NCBI GenBank assembly: GCA_022842325.1
Contig: JALHPU010000004.1
Location: 62,001-126,000 of the forward strand
DNA length: 64,000 bases
Direction of reading: 5' to 3'
DNA from: Sulfuritalea sp.
Lineage (GTDB): Bacteria; Pseudomonadota; Gammaproteobacteria; Burkholderiales; Rhodocyclaceae
Part shown: piece by piece, positions 56,379-64,000 of the stretch
Layout of the letters: each line of letters begins with the position of its first letter
Numbering within the stretch: position 1 is the stretch's first letter
Notes under the pieces: generated by a model
What the model saw: only the letters and a program-made list of their open reading frames with translations
Database searches by the model: none
Told to the model about the DNA's origin: nothing
Position numbers and translations under genes: made by a program

Positions 56379-59300
56379 ATGCAGCCGGATGACACTACCG
56401 AGAAGAACCAGCCGCAGGCATCCGGCGCAGGCCGAATGCAGCGGCAGGCAAGCGGCGCACCGCCGTTGCTGATCGCCGGCACGGTGCTGGTGATCGGGCT
56501 GCTGCTCAGCTACGCGCTATCGCGTCAAGCGGAAAGCAACTTCACCAGCGAGACGCAGGCGCGCTTCGAAGCCGGTTCCAGCCTGGCACTGGCCGGCGTC
56601 CAGCGCCGCATCGACGAATTTCAGGCGGTGCTGCTTGGCATGCAGGGCCTGTTCATCGCCTCCGAGCACATCGATCGTCGCGAATTCCAGCGTTATGAGC
56701 AGAACCTTCGCGGGCAATTGCGCGTGCCCGGCATCAGGGCGCTGCATTTCACCCGCCGGGTGCCCGCGACGGACAAGGCGGCGTTCATGGCCGCCGTGCG
56801 CAATGACCGAAGCCTCGACGCAAGCGGATTTCCCGACTTCGCGATCCACCCCGAGACAAACCGCGCCGAGCACTTCGTCATCGAATACATCGAACCCTTC
56901 GCCGCCAACCGGCGCGCCTTCGGCCTCGATGCCGGCAGCCAGCCGGTCAATCTGGAGTCGTTCATTGCGGCTCGCGATACGGGCAGGATCCGCTTCACGC
57001 CGCCATTTCAGTTGATCCAGTCGTCATTGGGAGAGCGCGGTCTGGTCATGCGCGCGCCGGTGTATCGCTACGGTGCGCAACTCACCTCGATCGACGGACG
57101 CCGCGACGCCTTTATCGGCCTGGTCGGGATCACGATCGACGCCGGAGAAATATTCAACGACATCTTCGTCGAGCCTTTTCTCGCCGGGCATTGCGTCGCA
57201 ATCCATGATCTCGATTCCAGCGCAGTCGGCCCGAATCCTGCCCCGGTACTGCGATTGCTCGCCGAGAACTGTACCGGTGAGCAACTGGTCACAAACCGGG
57301 GCGCCGGACTGACCAGCGCCACCATCATCCCGGCCGGCGGCCGTCTCTGGCAGATTCACGTCAGCGCCAGACAGGATTGGCTCGCCCGCCAGCAGGGCCG
57401 CCAAACCCCAACCCTGATTCTGGCTGCCGGGATCGTCATCAGCCTGCTGCTGGCCGCGCTTTACCTTGCCCTGGCGCGCTCGCGCAGCAGCGCCGAGCAA
57501 CTGGCAGCGCAAATGACCCGCAATCTGCGTCAAAGCGAACAACGCTTTCGCACCATGGCCGAGATGTCCACGGACTGGTTCTGGGAACAGGACAGCGAGG
57601 GACGTTTCACCAGCATCGTCGGCGCGGGGTCCGACAGCGGCAGCAAGATGCCGCTGCCGCTCGACCGGATCAGAGGCAAGACCCGCTGGGAAATGTTCCC
57701 GCAGGCGCTGACGCCCGAGCAATGGGCGGCGCATCGCCGCCAGCTCATGGCGCGCGAAGCCTACGAGCTGGAGTACCCGATGCTCGACGCGGATGGCGAG
57801 GAACGCTGGCTCAAGGTATGGGGTGCGCCGCGCTACGACGCTGACGGCATGTTCCTCGGCTATCACGGCACCGCGCACGACGTCACGGTGCGCAAGCGGG
57901 CCGAGGTCGAAATGGCGCGCAAAACCCGGGTGCTGCAGGCGACGCTCGACAACATGTCGCAAGGCATCAGCGTAGTCGATGGCGATCTGCAGATGATCGC
58001 GCTCAACCGGAGATTCTGCGAGATCCTGGATTTTCCGCCGGAGATGGGGCACGAAGGCGCGACTTTCGAGAGCTTCATCCGCTACAACGCCGAACGCGGC
58101 GAGTATGGCCCCTGCGATGTCGATGCCAAGGTCGCGGAAATGATCGAGCGCGCCAGGAACGCGCAAGCGCACCGCTTCAAGCGCACGCGGCCAAACGGCC
58201 GCATCGTCGAGGTGGTCGGCAATCCCCTGCCCGGCGGCGGCTTCGTCACCACCTACACCGACATCACCGAGCAGGAACTGGCCGAGCAGGCCATCCGCGT
58301 CAGCGAAGCCCGCTTGAAGCGCGCGGAACTCGCCTCCGGATCGGGTAACTGGGAATTCCACCTGGATTCCCAGGTCGTGATCGCATCCGATGGTGCGGCG
58401 AAGTTGTATGGCATCGAAAATGTCCAGTTCGACATGGCGGCCATCCGATCGATTCCGCTGCCGGAGTACCGCCCGATGCTAGACACGGCGCTGAAGAATC
58501 TGGTCGATGACGATCGCGCCTATGACGTGGAATTCAGGATCAAGACCGCGGATACCGGAGCAATCAGGGATATCCATTCCATGGCCCGCTACGACAGGGA
58601 AAATCGGGTGGTGTTCGGCGTGATCCAGGACATCACCGAGCGCAAGCAGGCCGAGGCCACCCTGCTGCGCTCGGAAGAGCGCTTCTCCAAGGCATTTCAT
58701 TCAAGCCCGCTGATGGTCTCGATCGCCCGCGCCAGCGACGGCCGCTTCATCGATGTCAACCGGAACTACGAACGGGACTTTGGCTGGAAGCGCGAGGAAC
58801 TGATCGGCCGCACTTCGCTTGACGTCAGACTCTGGCCCGACGAGGAAACCCGCCGGCCATGGGCCGCCACGCTTCTGCGCGACGGAAGGGTGGTCAACTG
58901 GGAAACCACCTGGCGCCACAGGAATGGCGAACCCCGCTGGGTCAGCATCTCGGCTGAAACCGTCGACATGAACGGCGAACAGTGCATCCTGGCTTTCGTC
59001 ATGGACATCACCGGGCGCAGGCAGGCGGCGGAGAAGCTGCAGCTCGCGGCGAGCGTGTTCACCCATGCCCGCGAGGGCATCGCCATCACCGACGATGCCG
59101 GCGTCGTGATCGAGATCAATGCCACATTTACCGACATCACCGGCTACCGCCGCGAGGAGGCCGTCGGCCGCAACATGCGGATGCTCAAGTCCGGACGCCA
59201 CGGCCCGGAGTTCTATGCCGCGATGTGGCACGAGCTGGCCGCCGGCGGCCAATGGTACGGCGAGATCTGGAACCGCCGCAGCAACGGCGAGATCTATCCC

Positions 59301-61088
59301 GAAATGCTGACCATCAGCGCCGTGCGCGACGCCGGCGGGAAGACGCAGAACTATGTCGCCTTGTTCACCGATATCACGGCCATCAAGGAACACCAGCAGC
59401 AGCTCGAACACATCGCCCATTACGATTCGCTGACCGGCCTGCCCAATCGCGTGCTGCTGGCCGACCGCCTGCAGCTTGCCATGGCCCAGAGCCTGCGGCG
59501 CAACCAGTCGCTGGCCGTGGTCTATCTCGACCTGGACGGATTCAAGCCGGTCAACGACGTGCACGGCCATGAAGTCGGCGACGAATTGCTGATACTCGTT
59601 TCGCAGCGCATGAAAGCCGTGCTGCGCGAAGGCGATACGCTGGGCCGGCTGGGCGGCGACGAGTTCGTCGCCGTGCTGGTGGATCTGGAGCAGGCGCAAG
59701 ACTGCGAGCCGGTGCTGGCCCGCCTGCTGCTCGCGGCAGCGGCACCGGCGACGATCGGCAAGCTGGTGCTGCGCGTCTCCGCCAGCGTCGGCGTGACGCT
59801 GTATCCGCAGGACAAATCCGATGCCGACCAGTTGCTGCGCCATGCCGATCTGGCCATGTACCAGGCCAAGCAGGCCGGCAAGAACCGCTACCACCTGTTC
59901 GACCTGGTGCAGGACGCCGCGGTAAGAAGTCAGCGCGAGAGCCTCGAGCACATCCGCCACGCCCTCGAGCAGCGCCAGTTCGTGCTCCATTACCAGCCCA
60001 AGGTGAATATGTGCAGCGGCGTGGTGATCGGCGCCGAAGCCCTGATCCGCTGGCAGCACCCCGAGCGCGGCCTGCTGTCGCCGGCCACCTTTCTGCCGAT
60101 CACGGAGAACGACCCTGTCAGCGTCGACATCGGCGAGTGGGTGATCGACACGGCGCTGGCGCAGATGTCCCGCTGGCGCGCCGAAGGACTGGATATTCCG
60201 GTCAGCGTAAATGTCGGCGCCCGCCAATTGCAGCAGGCCGATTTCGTGTCGCGACTGTCCGCGCTGCTTGCCGCACATCCCGATATTCCGCCCGGCCACC
60301 TGGAACTCGAAGTGCTGGAAACCAATGCGCTGGACGACGTGGTGCAGGTCTCCGCAATCATGCACGCCTGTCGCGCGATCGGCGTGCGCTTTGCGCTGGA
60401 CGACTTCGGTACCGGCTATTCGTCCCTGACCTACCTCAAGCGCCTGCCGGCGGATCTGCTCAAGATCGACCAGAGCTTCGTGCGTACCATGCGCGACGAC
60501 CCGGATGACCTGGCCATCGTCGAGGGCGTCATCGGGCTGGCCGCGGCGTTTCGCCGGCAGATCATCGCCGAGGGCGTGGAAACGGTCGCACACGGCGAAC
60601 TGCTGCTGATGCTGGGCTGCGAACTGGGCCAGGGCTACGGCATCGCACGCCCGATGCCGGCAGCCGAGCTGTCCGGGTGGATCGCCGCCTGGCGTCCGGA
60701 TCCGGCATGGACGGCCAGATCCGGCGGCAGCGTGAGCCGCGATGATCTGGCAGTGGTATTTGCCGAGGTGGAACACCGGCACTGGGTGCGCACCATGGAA
60801 ATGTTTCTGGCGCGGGAACGCGATGAACCGGCGTCCCTCGACCCGCATGAGTGCCGCTTCGGCCGCTGGCTGGATACCGGCGGCCAGGCGCGTTATGGCA
60901 ACCATCCGGGTCTCGCGCCGGTGGTCGCGATGCATGAACGCGTCCATTCGCTCGGCCGCGAACTGGTCGGTCTTTTCAGTCACGGACGACATGCCGAAGC
61001 GCAGGCGCGACTCGAAGACCTGCATCGCCGGCGCGACGAACTGATTGCAGGACTGCGCAGCCTGATCTCCGGCAGCGAAACCAGATGA
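56379..61088 (+). CDS. CHASE-PAS-GGDEF-EAL-CZB signalling protein
   Basis: 1569 residues. Membrane helix about 29-48; a periplasmic CHASE domain about 60-290; helix about 343-366; about five PAS-type segments between 385 and 1010 (for example DWFWEQDSEGRFTSIVGAG, RNYERDFGWKREELIGRTS, FTDITGYRREEAVGRNM); GGDEF about 1015-1170 with RLGGDEF; EAL about 1190-1440 with EALIRW, NVGARQ, LEVLE, DDFGTGYSS, KIDQSF, AEGVE; and a C-terminal CZB-type domain about 1460-1530 (HRHWVRTMEMFL, HECRFGRWL, HERVH), a zinc-binding sensor usually found on chemoreceptors or diguanylate cyclases. It probably turns c-di-GMP over in response to an outside ligand, redox or small molecules (PAS) and zinc or hypochlorous acid (CZB). 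Divergent from livG. Confidence 0.9.
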   Translation: MQPDDTTEKNQPQASGAGRMQRQASGAPPLLIAGTVLVIGLLLSYALSRQAESNFTSETQARFEAGSSLALAGVQRRIDEFQAVLLGMQGLFIASEHIDRREFQRYEQNLRGQLRVPGIRALHFTRRVPATDKAAFMAAVRNDRSLDASGFPDFAIHPETNRAEHFVIEYIEPFAANRRAFGLDAGSQPVNLESFIAARDTGRIRFTPPFQLIQSSLGERGLVMRAPVYRYGAQLTSIDGRRDAFIGLVGITIDAGEIFNDIFVEPFLAGHCVAIHDLDSSAVGPNPAPVLRLLAENCTGEQLVTNRGAGLTSATIIPAGGRLWQIHVSARQDWLARQQGRQTPTLILAAGIVISLLLAALYLALARSRSSAEQLAAQMTRNLRQSEQRFRTMAEMSTDWFWEQDSEGRFTSIVGAGSDSGSKMPLPLDRIRGKTRWEMFPQALTPEQWAAHRRQLMAREAYELEYPMLDADGEERWLKVWGAPRYDADGMFLGYHGTAHDVTVRKRAEVEMARKTRVLQATLDNMSQGISVVDGDLQMIALNRRFCEILDFPPEMGHEGATFESFIRYNAERGEYGPCDVDAKVAEMIERARNAQAHRFKRTRPNGRIVEVVGNPLPGGGFVTTYTDITEQELAEQAIRVSEARLKRAELASGSGNWEFHLDSQVVIASDGAAKLYGIENVQFDMAAIRSIPLPEYRPMLDTALKNLVDDDRAYDVEFRIKTADTGAIRDIHSMARYDRENRVVFGVIQDITERKQAEATLLRSEERFSKAFHSSPLMVSIARASDGRFIDVNRNYERDFGWKREELIGRTSLDVRLWPDEETRRPWAATLLRDGRVVNWETTWRHRNGEPRWVSISAETVDMNGEQCILAFVMDITGRRQAAEKLQLAASVFTHAREGIAITDDAGVVIEINATFTDITGYRREEAVGRNMRMLKSGRHGPEFYAAMWHELAAGGQWYGEIWNRRSNGEIYPEMLTISAVRDAGGKTQNYVALFTDITAIKEHQQQLEHIAHYDSLTGLPNRVLLADRLQLAMAQSLRRNQSLAVVYLDLDGFKPVNDVHGHEVGDELLILVSQRMKAVLREGDTLGRLGGDEFVAVLVDLEQAQDCEPVLARLLLAAAAPATIGKLVLRVSASVGVTLYPQDKSDADQLLRHADLAMYQAKQAGKNRYHLFDLVQDAAVRSQRESLEHIRHALEQRQFVLHYQPKVNMCSGVVIGAEALIRWQHPERGLLSPATFLPITENDPVSVDIGEWVIDTALAQMSRWRAEGLDIPVSVNVGARQLQQADFVSRLSALLAAHPDIPPGHLELEVLETNALDDVVQVSAIMHACRAIGVRFALDDFGTGYSSLTYLKRLPADLLKIDQSFVRTMRDDPDDLAIVEGVIGLAAAFRRQIIAEGVETVAHGELLLMLGCELGQGYGIARPMPAAELSGWIAAWRPDPAWTARSGGSVSRDDLAVVFAEVEHRHWVRTMEMFLARERDEPASLDPHECRFGRWLDTGGQARYGNHPGLAPVVAMHERVHSLGRELVGLFSHGRHAEAQARLEDLHRRRDELIAGLRSLISGSETR

Positions 61089-61221
61089 AATCGGCGCAGC
61101 TTTCCGGCGCGGTTTCCCGCGACCATCCCATGCGCTAGACTTGAACTCGATTCCACGGAGATTGCCATGACCAGCGCCAGCAGATGCTCCCTCCAGGCAA
61201 CGCTTCCCCGGTAAGCCGTCG

Positions 61222-61536
61222 ATGTCGGCCCGCCGCATCCGCCCTGTTATCGCCGCGCTCGCGCTGACCGCCAGCGCTTTGGTCTGCGCCCAGCCCGTGA
61301 TACCCGGTTCCACCGCCTTCTGCCTGTATGAAGTGCCGGTGGACGAAGCCGGCAAGCGGCGCTGGATCAACCTCGGCATCGTGCAGTATGTCGAGGCCAC
61401 CCGCAGCGAAGTGCGAATCTCCTACGGTGGTGGCGCCTTCGGTGCCGGCCATGACGTAAAGATTCCGGTCAACAGCACGGAAGAGGCGCACACCATTCTC
61501 GAAAAACTGCGGCGGGTTGCGGCCGCCTGCCGCTGA
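61222..61536 (+). CDS. small secreted protein of unknown function
   Basis: 104 residues. Signal peptide (residues 1-22, ALALTASALVCAQ) then about 80 residues with KRRWINLGIVQYVEATRSEVRISYGG. No family is recognised. A short 15-codon frame (61168-61215) with a GGAGA site lies just upstream and could be a leader. Probably periplasmic. Confidence 0.7.
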   Translation: MSARRIRPVIAALALTASALVCAQPVIPGSTAFCLYEVPVDEAGKRRWINLGIVQYVEATRSEVRISYGGGAFGAGHDVKIPVNSTEEAHTILEKLRRVAAACR

Positions 61537-61554
61537 GACGCTGGCGCTTTAGCC

Positions 61555-61598
61555 GCCGCTTGGACGCCACTTGGACGCCGCTTAGACGCCACTTAGCC
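61555..61598. repeat. four 11-bp tandem repeats at the end of the UMF1-type MFS gene
   Basis: GCCGCTTGGAC, GCCACTTGGAC, GCCGCTTAGAC and GCCACTTAGCC in tandem (61555-61598), alternating. They lie between the small-protein gene and the convergent MFS gene and overlap the last residues and stop of the latter. Confidence 0.65.
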
Positions 61599-62882
61599 GC
61601 GTCTTGCGGCCTCGCGCCCGCGCTGTGCGTCGATGCCGATCAGCAATACCAGTCCGGCGACGAACCAGATGCCGGTAACCCCCAGCGCCAGGCGATGGTT
61701 GCCGCCCGAAAGCCAGGTGGTCAGGCCGTAGGTCATCGGCCCGGCAATCGCCGCCATTTTCATCGCCAGCCCCCACAGGCCGAAGAATTCCGCGCGCCGC
61801 GCCACCGGCGCGAACAGGCCGACCATCGCCCGCGAGGCCGACTGGCTGGAGCCCAGGCACAGCCCGGCGATGTTGGCCGCCACCCAGAACTGCGCGCGCC
61901 CCTCGGAACCCAGTGCGATCGCGGTCATCAGCAGCCAGCCGACCAGGGTCAGCGCGATGGTGCGCACATGGCCGAGACGGTCCTGCAGGTAACCGAAGGC
62001 GAAGGCGCCGATCGCCGCCGTGCCATTGACCACGAAGAACAGCTTGATGTTGTCTTCGGCCGTGAAGCCGATCGCCTCCTGCGCATAGATCGCGGCCAGC
62101 GCGATCGCGGCGAACACGCCGGACTGGTAGCACAGCAGGCAGACCATGAAGCGCGCCATGTCCGGAAAGCGGCTCGCCTCGTGCAGGGTGGTCCGCAGCC
62201 GTTGTGCCAATGCGGAAAACTCGGTGGCGGCCCTGGCCACCGGGCTGGCCTGCACCCGCTCGCGCAGCAGCATGAAAGTCGGCGCTGACGCCACGGCGAA
62301 GAAGGCCGCGGTGATCAGCATGGCCGCCGGCACGAAGCTCTCGGCTCCCTCGCCGCGCCCCTTGGCGGCGACGATCCAGGCCAGGCAAAGGCCGAGGCAG
62401 GCCATGCCGCCCAGATAACCCCAGCTCCAGCCCCAGCCGGACACCTTGCCCAGATCGTCGTCGCCGGCGAGTTCCGGCAGAAAGGCGGCAACGATGTTTT
62501 CGCCGCTGCCGAAAAAGAAACTGGCAATCGCCACCAGGCCCATGGCCAGCAGCACGTCGCCGGGTCCGACCCAGAACAGCGCGGCAGTGCCGGCGACGCA
62601 GCCGACGGTGGTCAGCGCCAGCAGCTTCTTCTTCGCCCCGTGGCGGTCAGCATAGGCGCCGACGCTGGCCGCCGTGAGCATGATGGCGATGCTGGCGACG
62701 GCCTGCGTCGTGGTCCACGCCAGCGTGGCCCAGGTCGCGCCGCCCGCCACCACGGCGACGAAGTAGGCATTGAAAATCGCCGTCACCACCGTCGTGGTGT
62801 AGGCCGAATTGGCGAAGTCGTACATGGCCCAGGCCCAGACCTCGCGCGGCTTGACGCCGTCGGCCAGCGCACTTCGGCTCAT
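61593..62882 (-). CDS. MFS transporter, UMF1/Atg22 family
   Basis: 429 residues, about 12 helices. It has VWAWAMYDFANSAYTTTVVTAIFNAYFV near residue 14, FFFGSGENIVAAFLPELAGDDDLGKVSGWGWSWGYLGG near 118, and GSSQSASRAMVGLFAP near 345, which define the UMF1 group (vacuole Atg22-like). Substrate unknown. The start overlaps the acyltransferase stop as ATGA, so it is coupled to that gene. A dispersed-motif copy is at 62277. Confidence 0.9.
   Translation of the reverse strand: MSRSALADGVKPREVWAWAMYDFANSAYTTTVVTAIFNAYFVAVVAGGATWATLAWTTTQAVASIAIMLTAASVGAYADRHGAKKKLLALTTVGCVAGTAALFWVGPGDVLLAMGLVAIASFFFGSGENIVAAFLPELAGDDDLGKVSGWGWSWGYLGGMACLGLCLAWIVAAKGRGEGAESFVPAAMLITAAFFAVASAPTFMLLRERVQASPVARAATEFSALAQRLRTTLHEASRFPDMARFMVCLLCYQSGVFAAIALAAIYAQEAIGFTAEDNIKLFFVVNGTAAIGAFAFGYLQDRLGHVRTIALTLVGWLLMTAIALGSEGRAQFWVAANIAGLCLGSSQSASRAMVGLFAPVARRAEFFGLWGLAMKMAAIAGPMTYGLTTWLSGGNHRLALGVTGIWFVAGLVLLIGIDAQRGREAARRG
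62277..62297 (-). repeat. dispersed motif copy 12 (inside UMF1-type MFS gene)
   Basis: On the minus strand GCCGT-GGC-GTCAGCGCCGACT, one base off the core. Gene-sense, read as VASAPTF. Confidence 0.7.
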
Positions 62883-64000
62883 GGTGCACCCCCTTCCAGA
62901 TCGGCCTCGCCGCATTCGGCGAGGATCGCCGCCCGCGTTGCGTCGCGCAGTTGCAGCGCGGCCTGCCAACCCTCGCCGCTCGGCGCAATCGGCGCGCCGA
63001 TGCTGACGCGCAGTGCGGCACGCCGCGGCAGCCATGATTCGTCGGGCAACAGCTCGCGGGTGCCGGCCAGGGCCAGCGGCGTCACTGCCAGCCGATTCTG
63101 CACGGCGATCTGGAAGGCGCCGAGGCGGAAGGCGCGCAATCCCCGGTGCCGGGTGAACGTGCCTTCGGCAAAGAACAGCAGCGGCCGTGCGGCATCGACG
63201 GCGCCCAGCCGGCGCACGTCATCCACGCCCTGGCGGGCATCGAAACGTTCGACGAACACGGCCCCCAGGCGCCGCAACAGCGGCCCGGCCAGCGCATGGC
63301 CGGCCAGCTCCTGCTTGGCGACAAAGGCCACCGGCAGCGGCAGCGCCGCCGCCAGCGCGATGCCGTCGACATAACTGGCATGGTTGGCGACCAGCACCGT
63401 CGGCTGTCGCGCGGGGTGATCAATGTGCGTGAGGTGTTCCAGCCCGCTCACGCGCAGCCGGATGCCACACAGCCGCACGCAGGCCCGCGCGATCGCGCCC
63501 ACCAGACGCCAGCGCAAGCCGATACCCGGCAGCAGCAGGATGCCCGTCACGGCCGGAATCATCAGCAGACCAAAGACGCACCAGGCGTAAGCGCCGTAAA
63601 GCAGCTCCACGCCGCGCCGCAGCGCGCCGCGCAAGCCCTGCCCGAATCCCGCGAGGCCGAGGCGCGCCAGCTGGCGCCACGGGGCCTTGCCGCCCGCGCC
63701 GAAACCTGCGCCGCAATACAACTCACGCGTCGCCGCGCGGCGGATCTTGCCGCTGGAGGTTTTCAGCACCGCATGCGGCGGCGCCAGCACCACATCGTCG
63801 GGCGGCGCACCGAGCAGTTCCACACCCAGCGCGTTGATGCGCAGGATCAGTTGCTGGCGGGCCGCCTCGTCCGTCTCGCGGCTTTCGGCCACCACCACCA
63901 GCTTTTCGGTGCCCTGCCCGGCCACCGCCACGCCGAACACCGCGACGCAGCCGCGACGCACGCCGGGAATCGCGCCGACCGCCTCTTCCAGTTCGTAGGG
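62879..64000 (-). CDS. acyl-CoA/acyl-ACP synthetase fused to 1-acyl-glycerol-3-phosphate acyltransferase, N-terminus outside window
   Basis: 373 codons visible, open to the window edge. The first 90 residues are the C-terminal end of an AMP-forming acyl synthetase (PYELEEAVGAI, and the catalytic lysine in LKTSSGKIRRAATREL). After a hydrophobic hinge of two helices comes a PlsC-type acyltransferase: NHASYVDGIALAA (HX4D) and FFAEGTFTRHRG (EGT block). Such fusions activate fatty acids and pass them to a lysophospholipid or glycerol phosphate acceptor, like Aas. It is coupled to the MFS gene by ATGA, which suggests a lipid or acid exporter role for the latter, but this is inference. Confidence 0.85.
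   Translation of the reverse strand, partial: PYELEEAVGAIPGVRRGCVAVFGVAVAGQGTEKLVVVAESRETDEAARQQLILRINALGVELLGAPPDDVVLAPPHAVLKTSSGKIRRAATRELYCGAGFGAGGKAPWRQLARLGLAGFGQGLRGALRRGVELLYGAYAWCVFGLLMIPAVTGILLLPGIGLRWRLVGAIARACVRLCGIRLRVSGLEHLTHIDHPARQPTVLVANHASYVDGIALAAALPLPVAFVAKQELAGHALAGPLLRRLGAVFVERFDARQGVDDVRRLGAVDAARPLLFFAEGTFTRHRGLRAFRLGAFQIAVQNRLAVTPLALAGTRELLPDESWLPRRAALRVSIGAPIAPSGEGWQAALQLRDATRAAILAECGEADLEGGAP

Noticed and set aside
61168-61215. 15-codon frame as a leader peptide gene
   Set aside because: It has a plausible ribosome site but nothing else supports translation; mentioned only with the downstream gene.
58701-61400. 899-residue open frame antisense to the CHASE-GGDEF-EAL gene
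   Set aside because: A codon-mirror of the real gene, with no recognisable domain and no supporting start.

Overview
The window looks like chromosomal DNA of a GC-rich betaproteobacterium, most likely Rhodocyclales or a close relative. The evidence is the gene order maf-yceD-rpmF, the galU-ligA-zipA-smc operon, the unlinked ispD and ispF, abundant GGDEF/EAL proteins and branched-chain-amino-acid-type ABC transporters. No rRNA, tRNA, phage, intact insertion sequence or CRISPR array was seen. Both ends cut a gene: senA on the left and an acyl-CoA synthetase/acyltransferase fusion on the right.

Region 1 (1-3926) is a complete-looking selenoneine locus: senA (EgtB-like, C-terminus outside the window), senB (glycosyltransferase-like selenosugar synthase), selD/senC (selenophosphate synthetase) and egtD (histidine trimethyltransferase). 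Region 2 (3928-10736) holds an RsmI-like methylase, yceF, yceD, rpmF, then a nested inverted-repeat element, an ompR-envZ-truncated globin operon, an AI-2E family permease and a cNMP-binding protein. Region 3 (10752-14908) holds thpR, ispF, a kinase with a cNMP domain, two thioredoxin-fold proteins and ispD. Region 4 (14957-18692) couples an MgtC/DUF4010 membrane protein with a two-gene AmmeMemoRadiSam system whose AmrB and AmrA parts are fused.

Region 5 (18693-21798) is compositionally different: a nucleoside phosphorylase between two direct copies of a dispersed motif, then a Crp/Fnr regulator carrying two NarX/PilJ-like boxes. Region 6 (21874-38661) is housekeeping: mfd, aroG, a DUF1015 gene, an HU protein with a lysine-rich tail, hpt, galU, ligA, zipA, smc, queF and a beta-CASP nuclease. 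Region 7 (38871-50919) holds an orphan solute-binding protein, a binding protein paired with a GGDEF-EAL protein, exporters, a LysR-hpaI-gabD catabolic operon and dsbA-dsbB. Region 8 (50946-64000) holds a full livGF-SBP-livHM operon, a 1569-residue CHASE-PAS-GGDEF-EAL-CZB protein, an MFS transporter and the partial synthetase/acyltransferase.

The most unusual signal is not a gene. A bipartite motif, GCCGT-N3-GCCAGCGCCGACT, or its core, occurs twelve times in both orientations, between genes and inside genes in different reading frames. It may be a species-specific signal such as a DNA uptake sequence or a short mobile repeat. Other insertion-like structures are a 22-bp duplication of the galU start around a 94-bp insert, in-frame palindromic insertions in mfd and smc, and two intergenic inverted-repeat elements.
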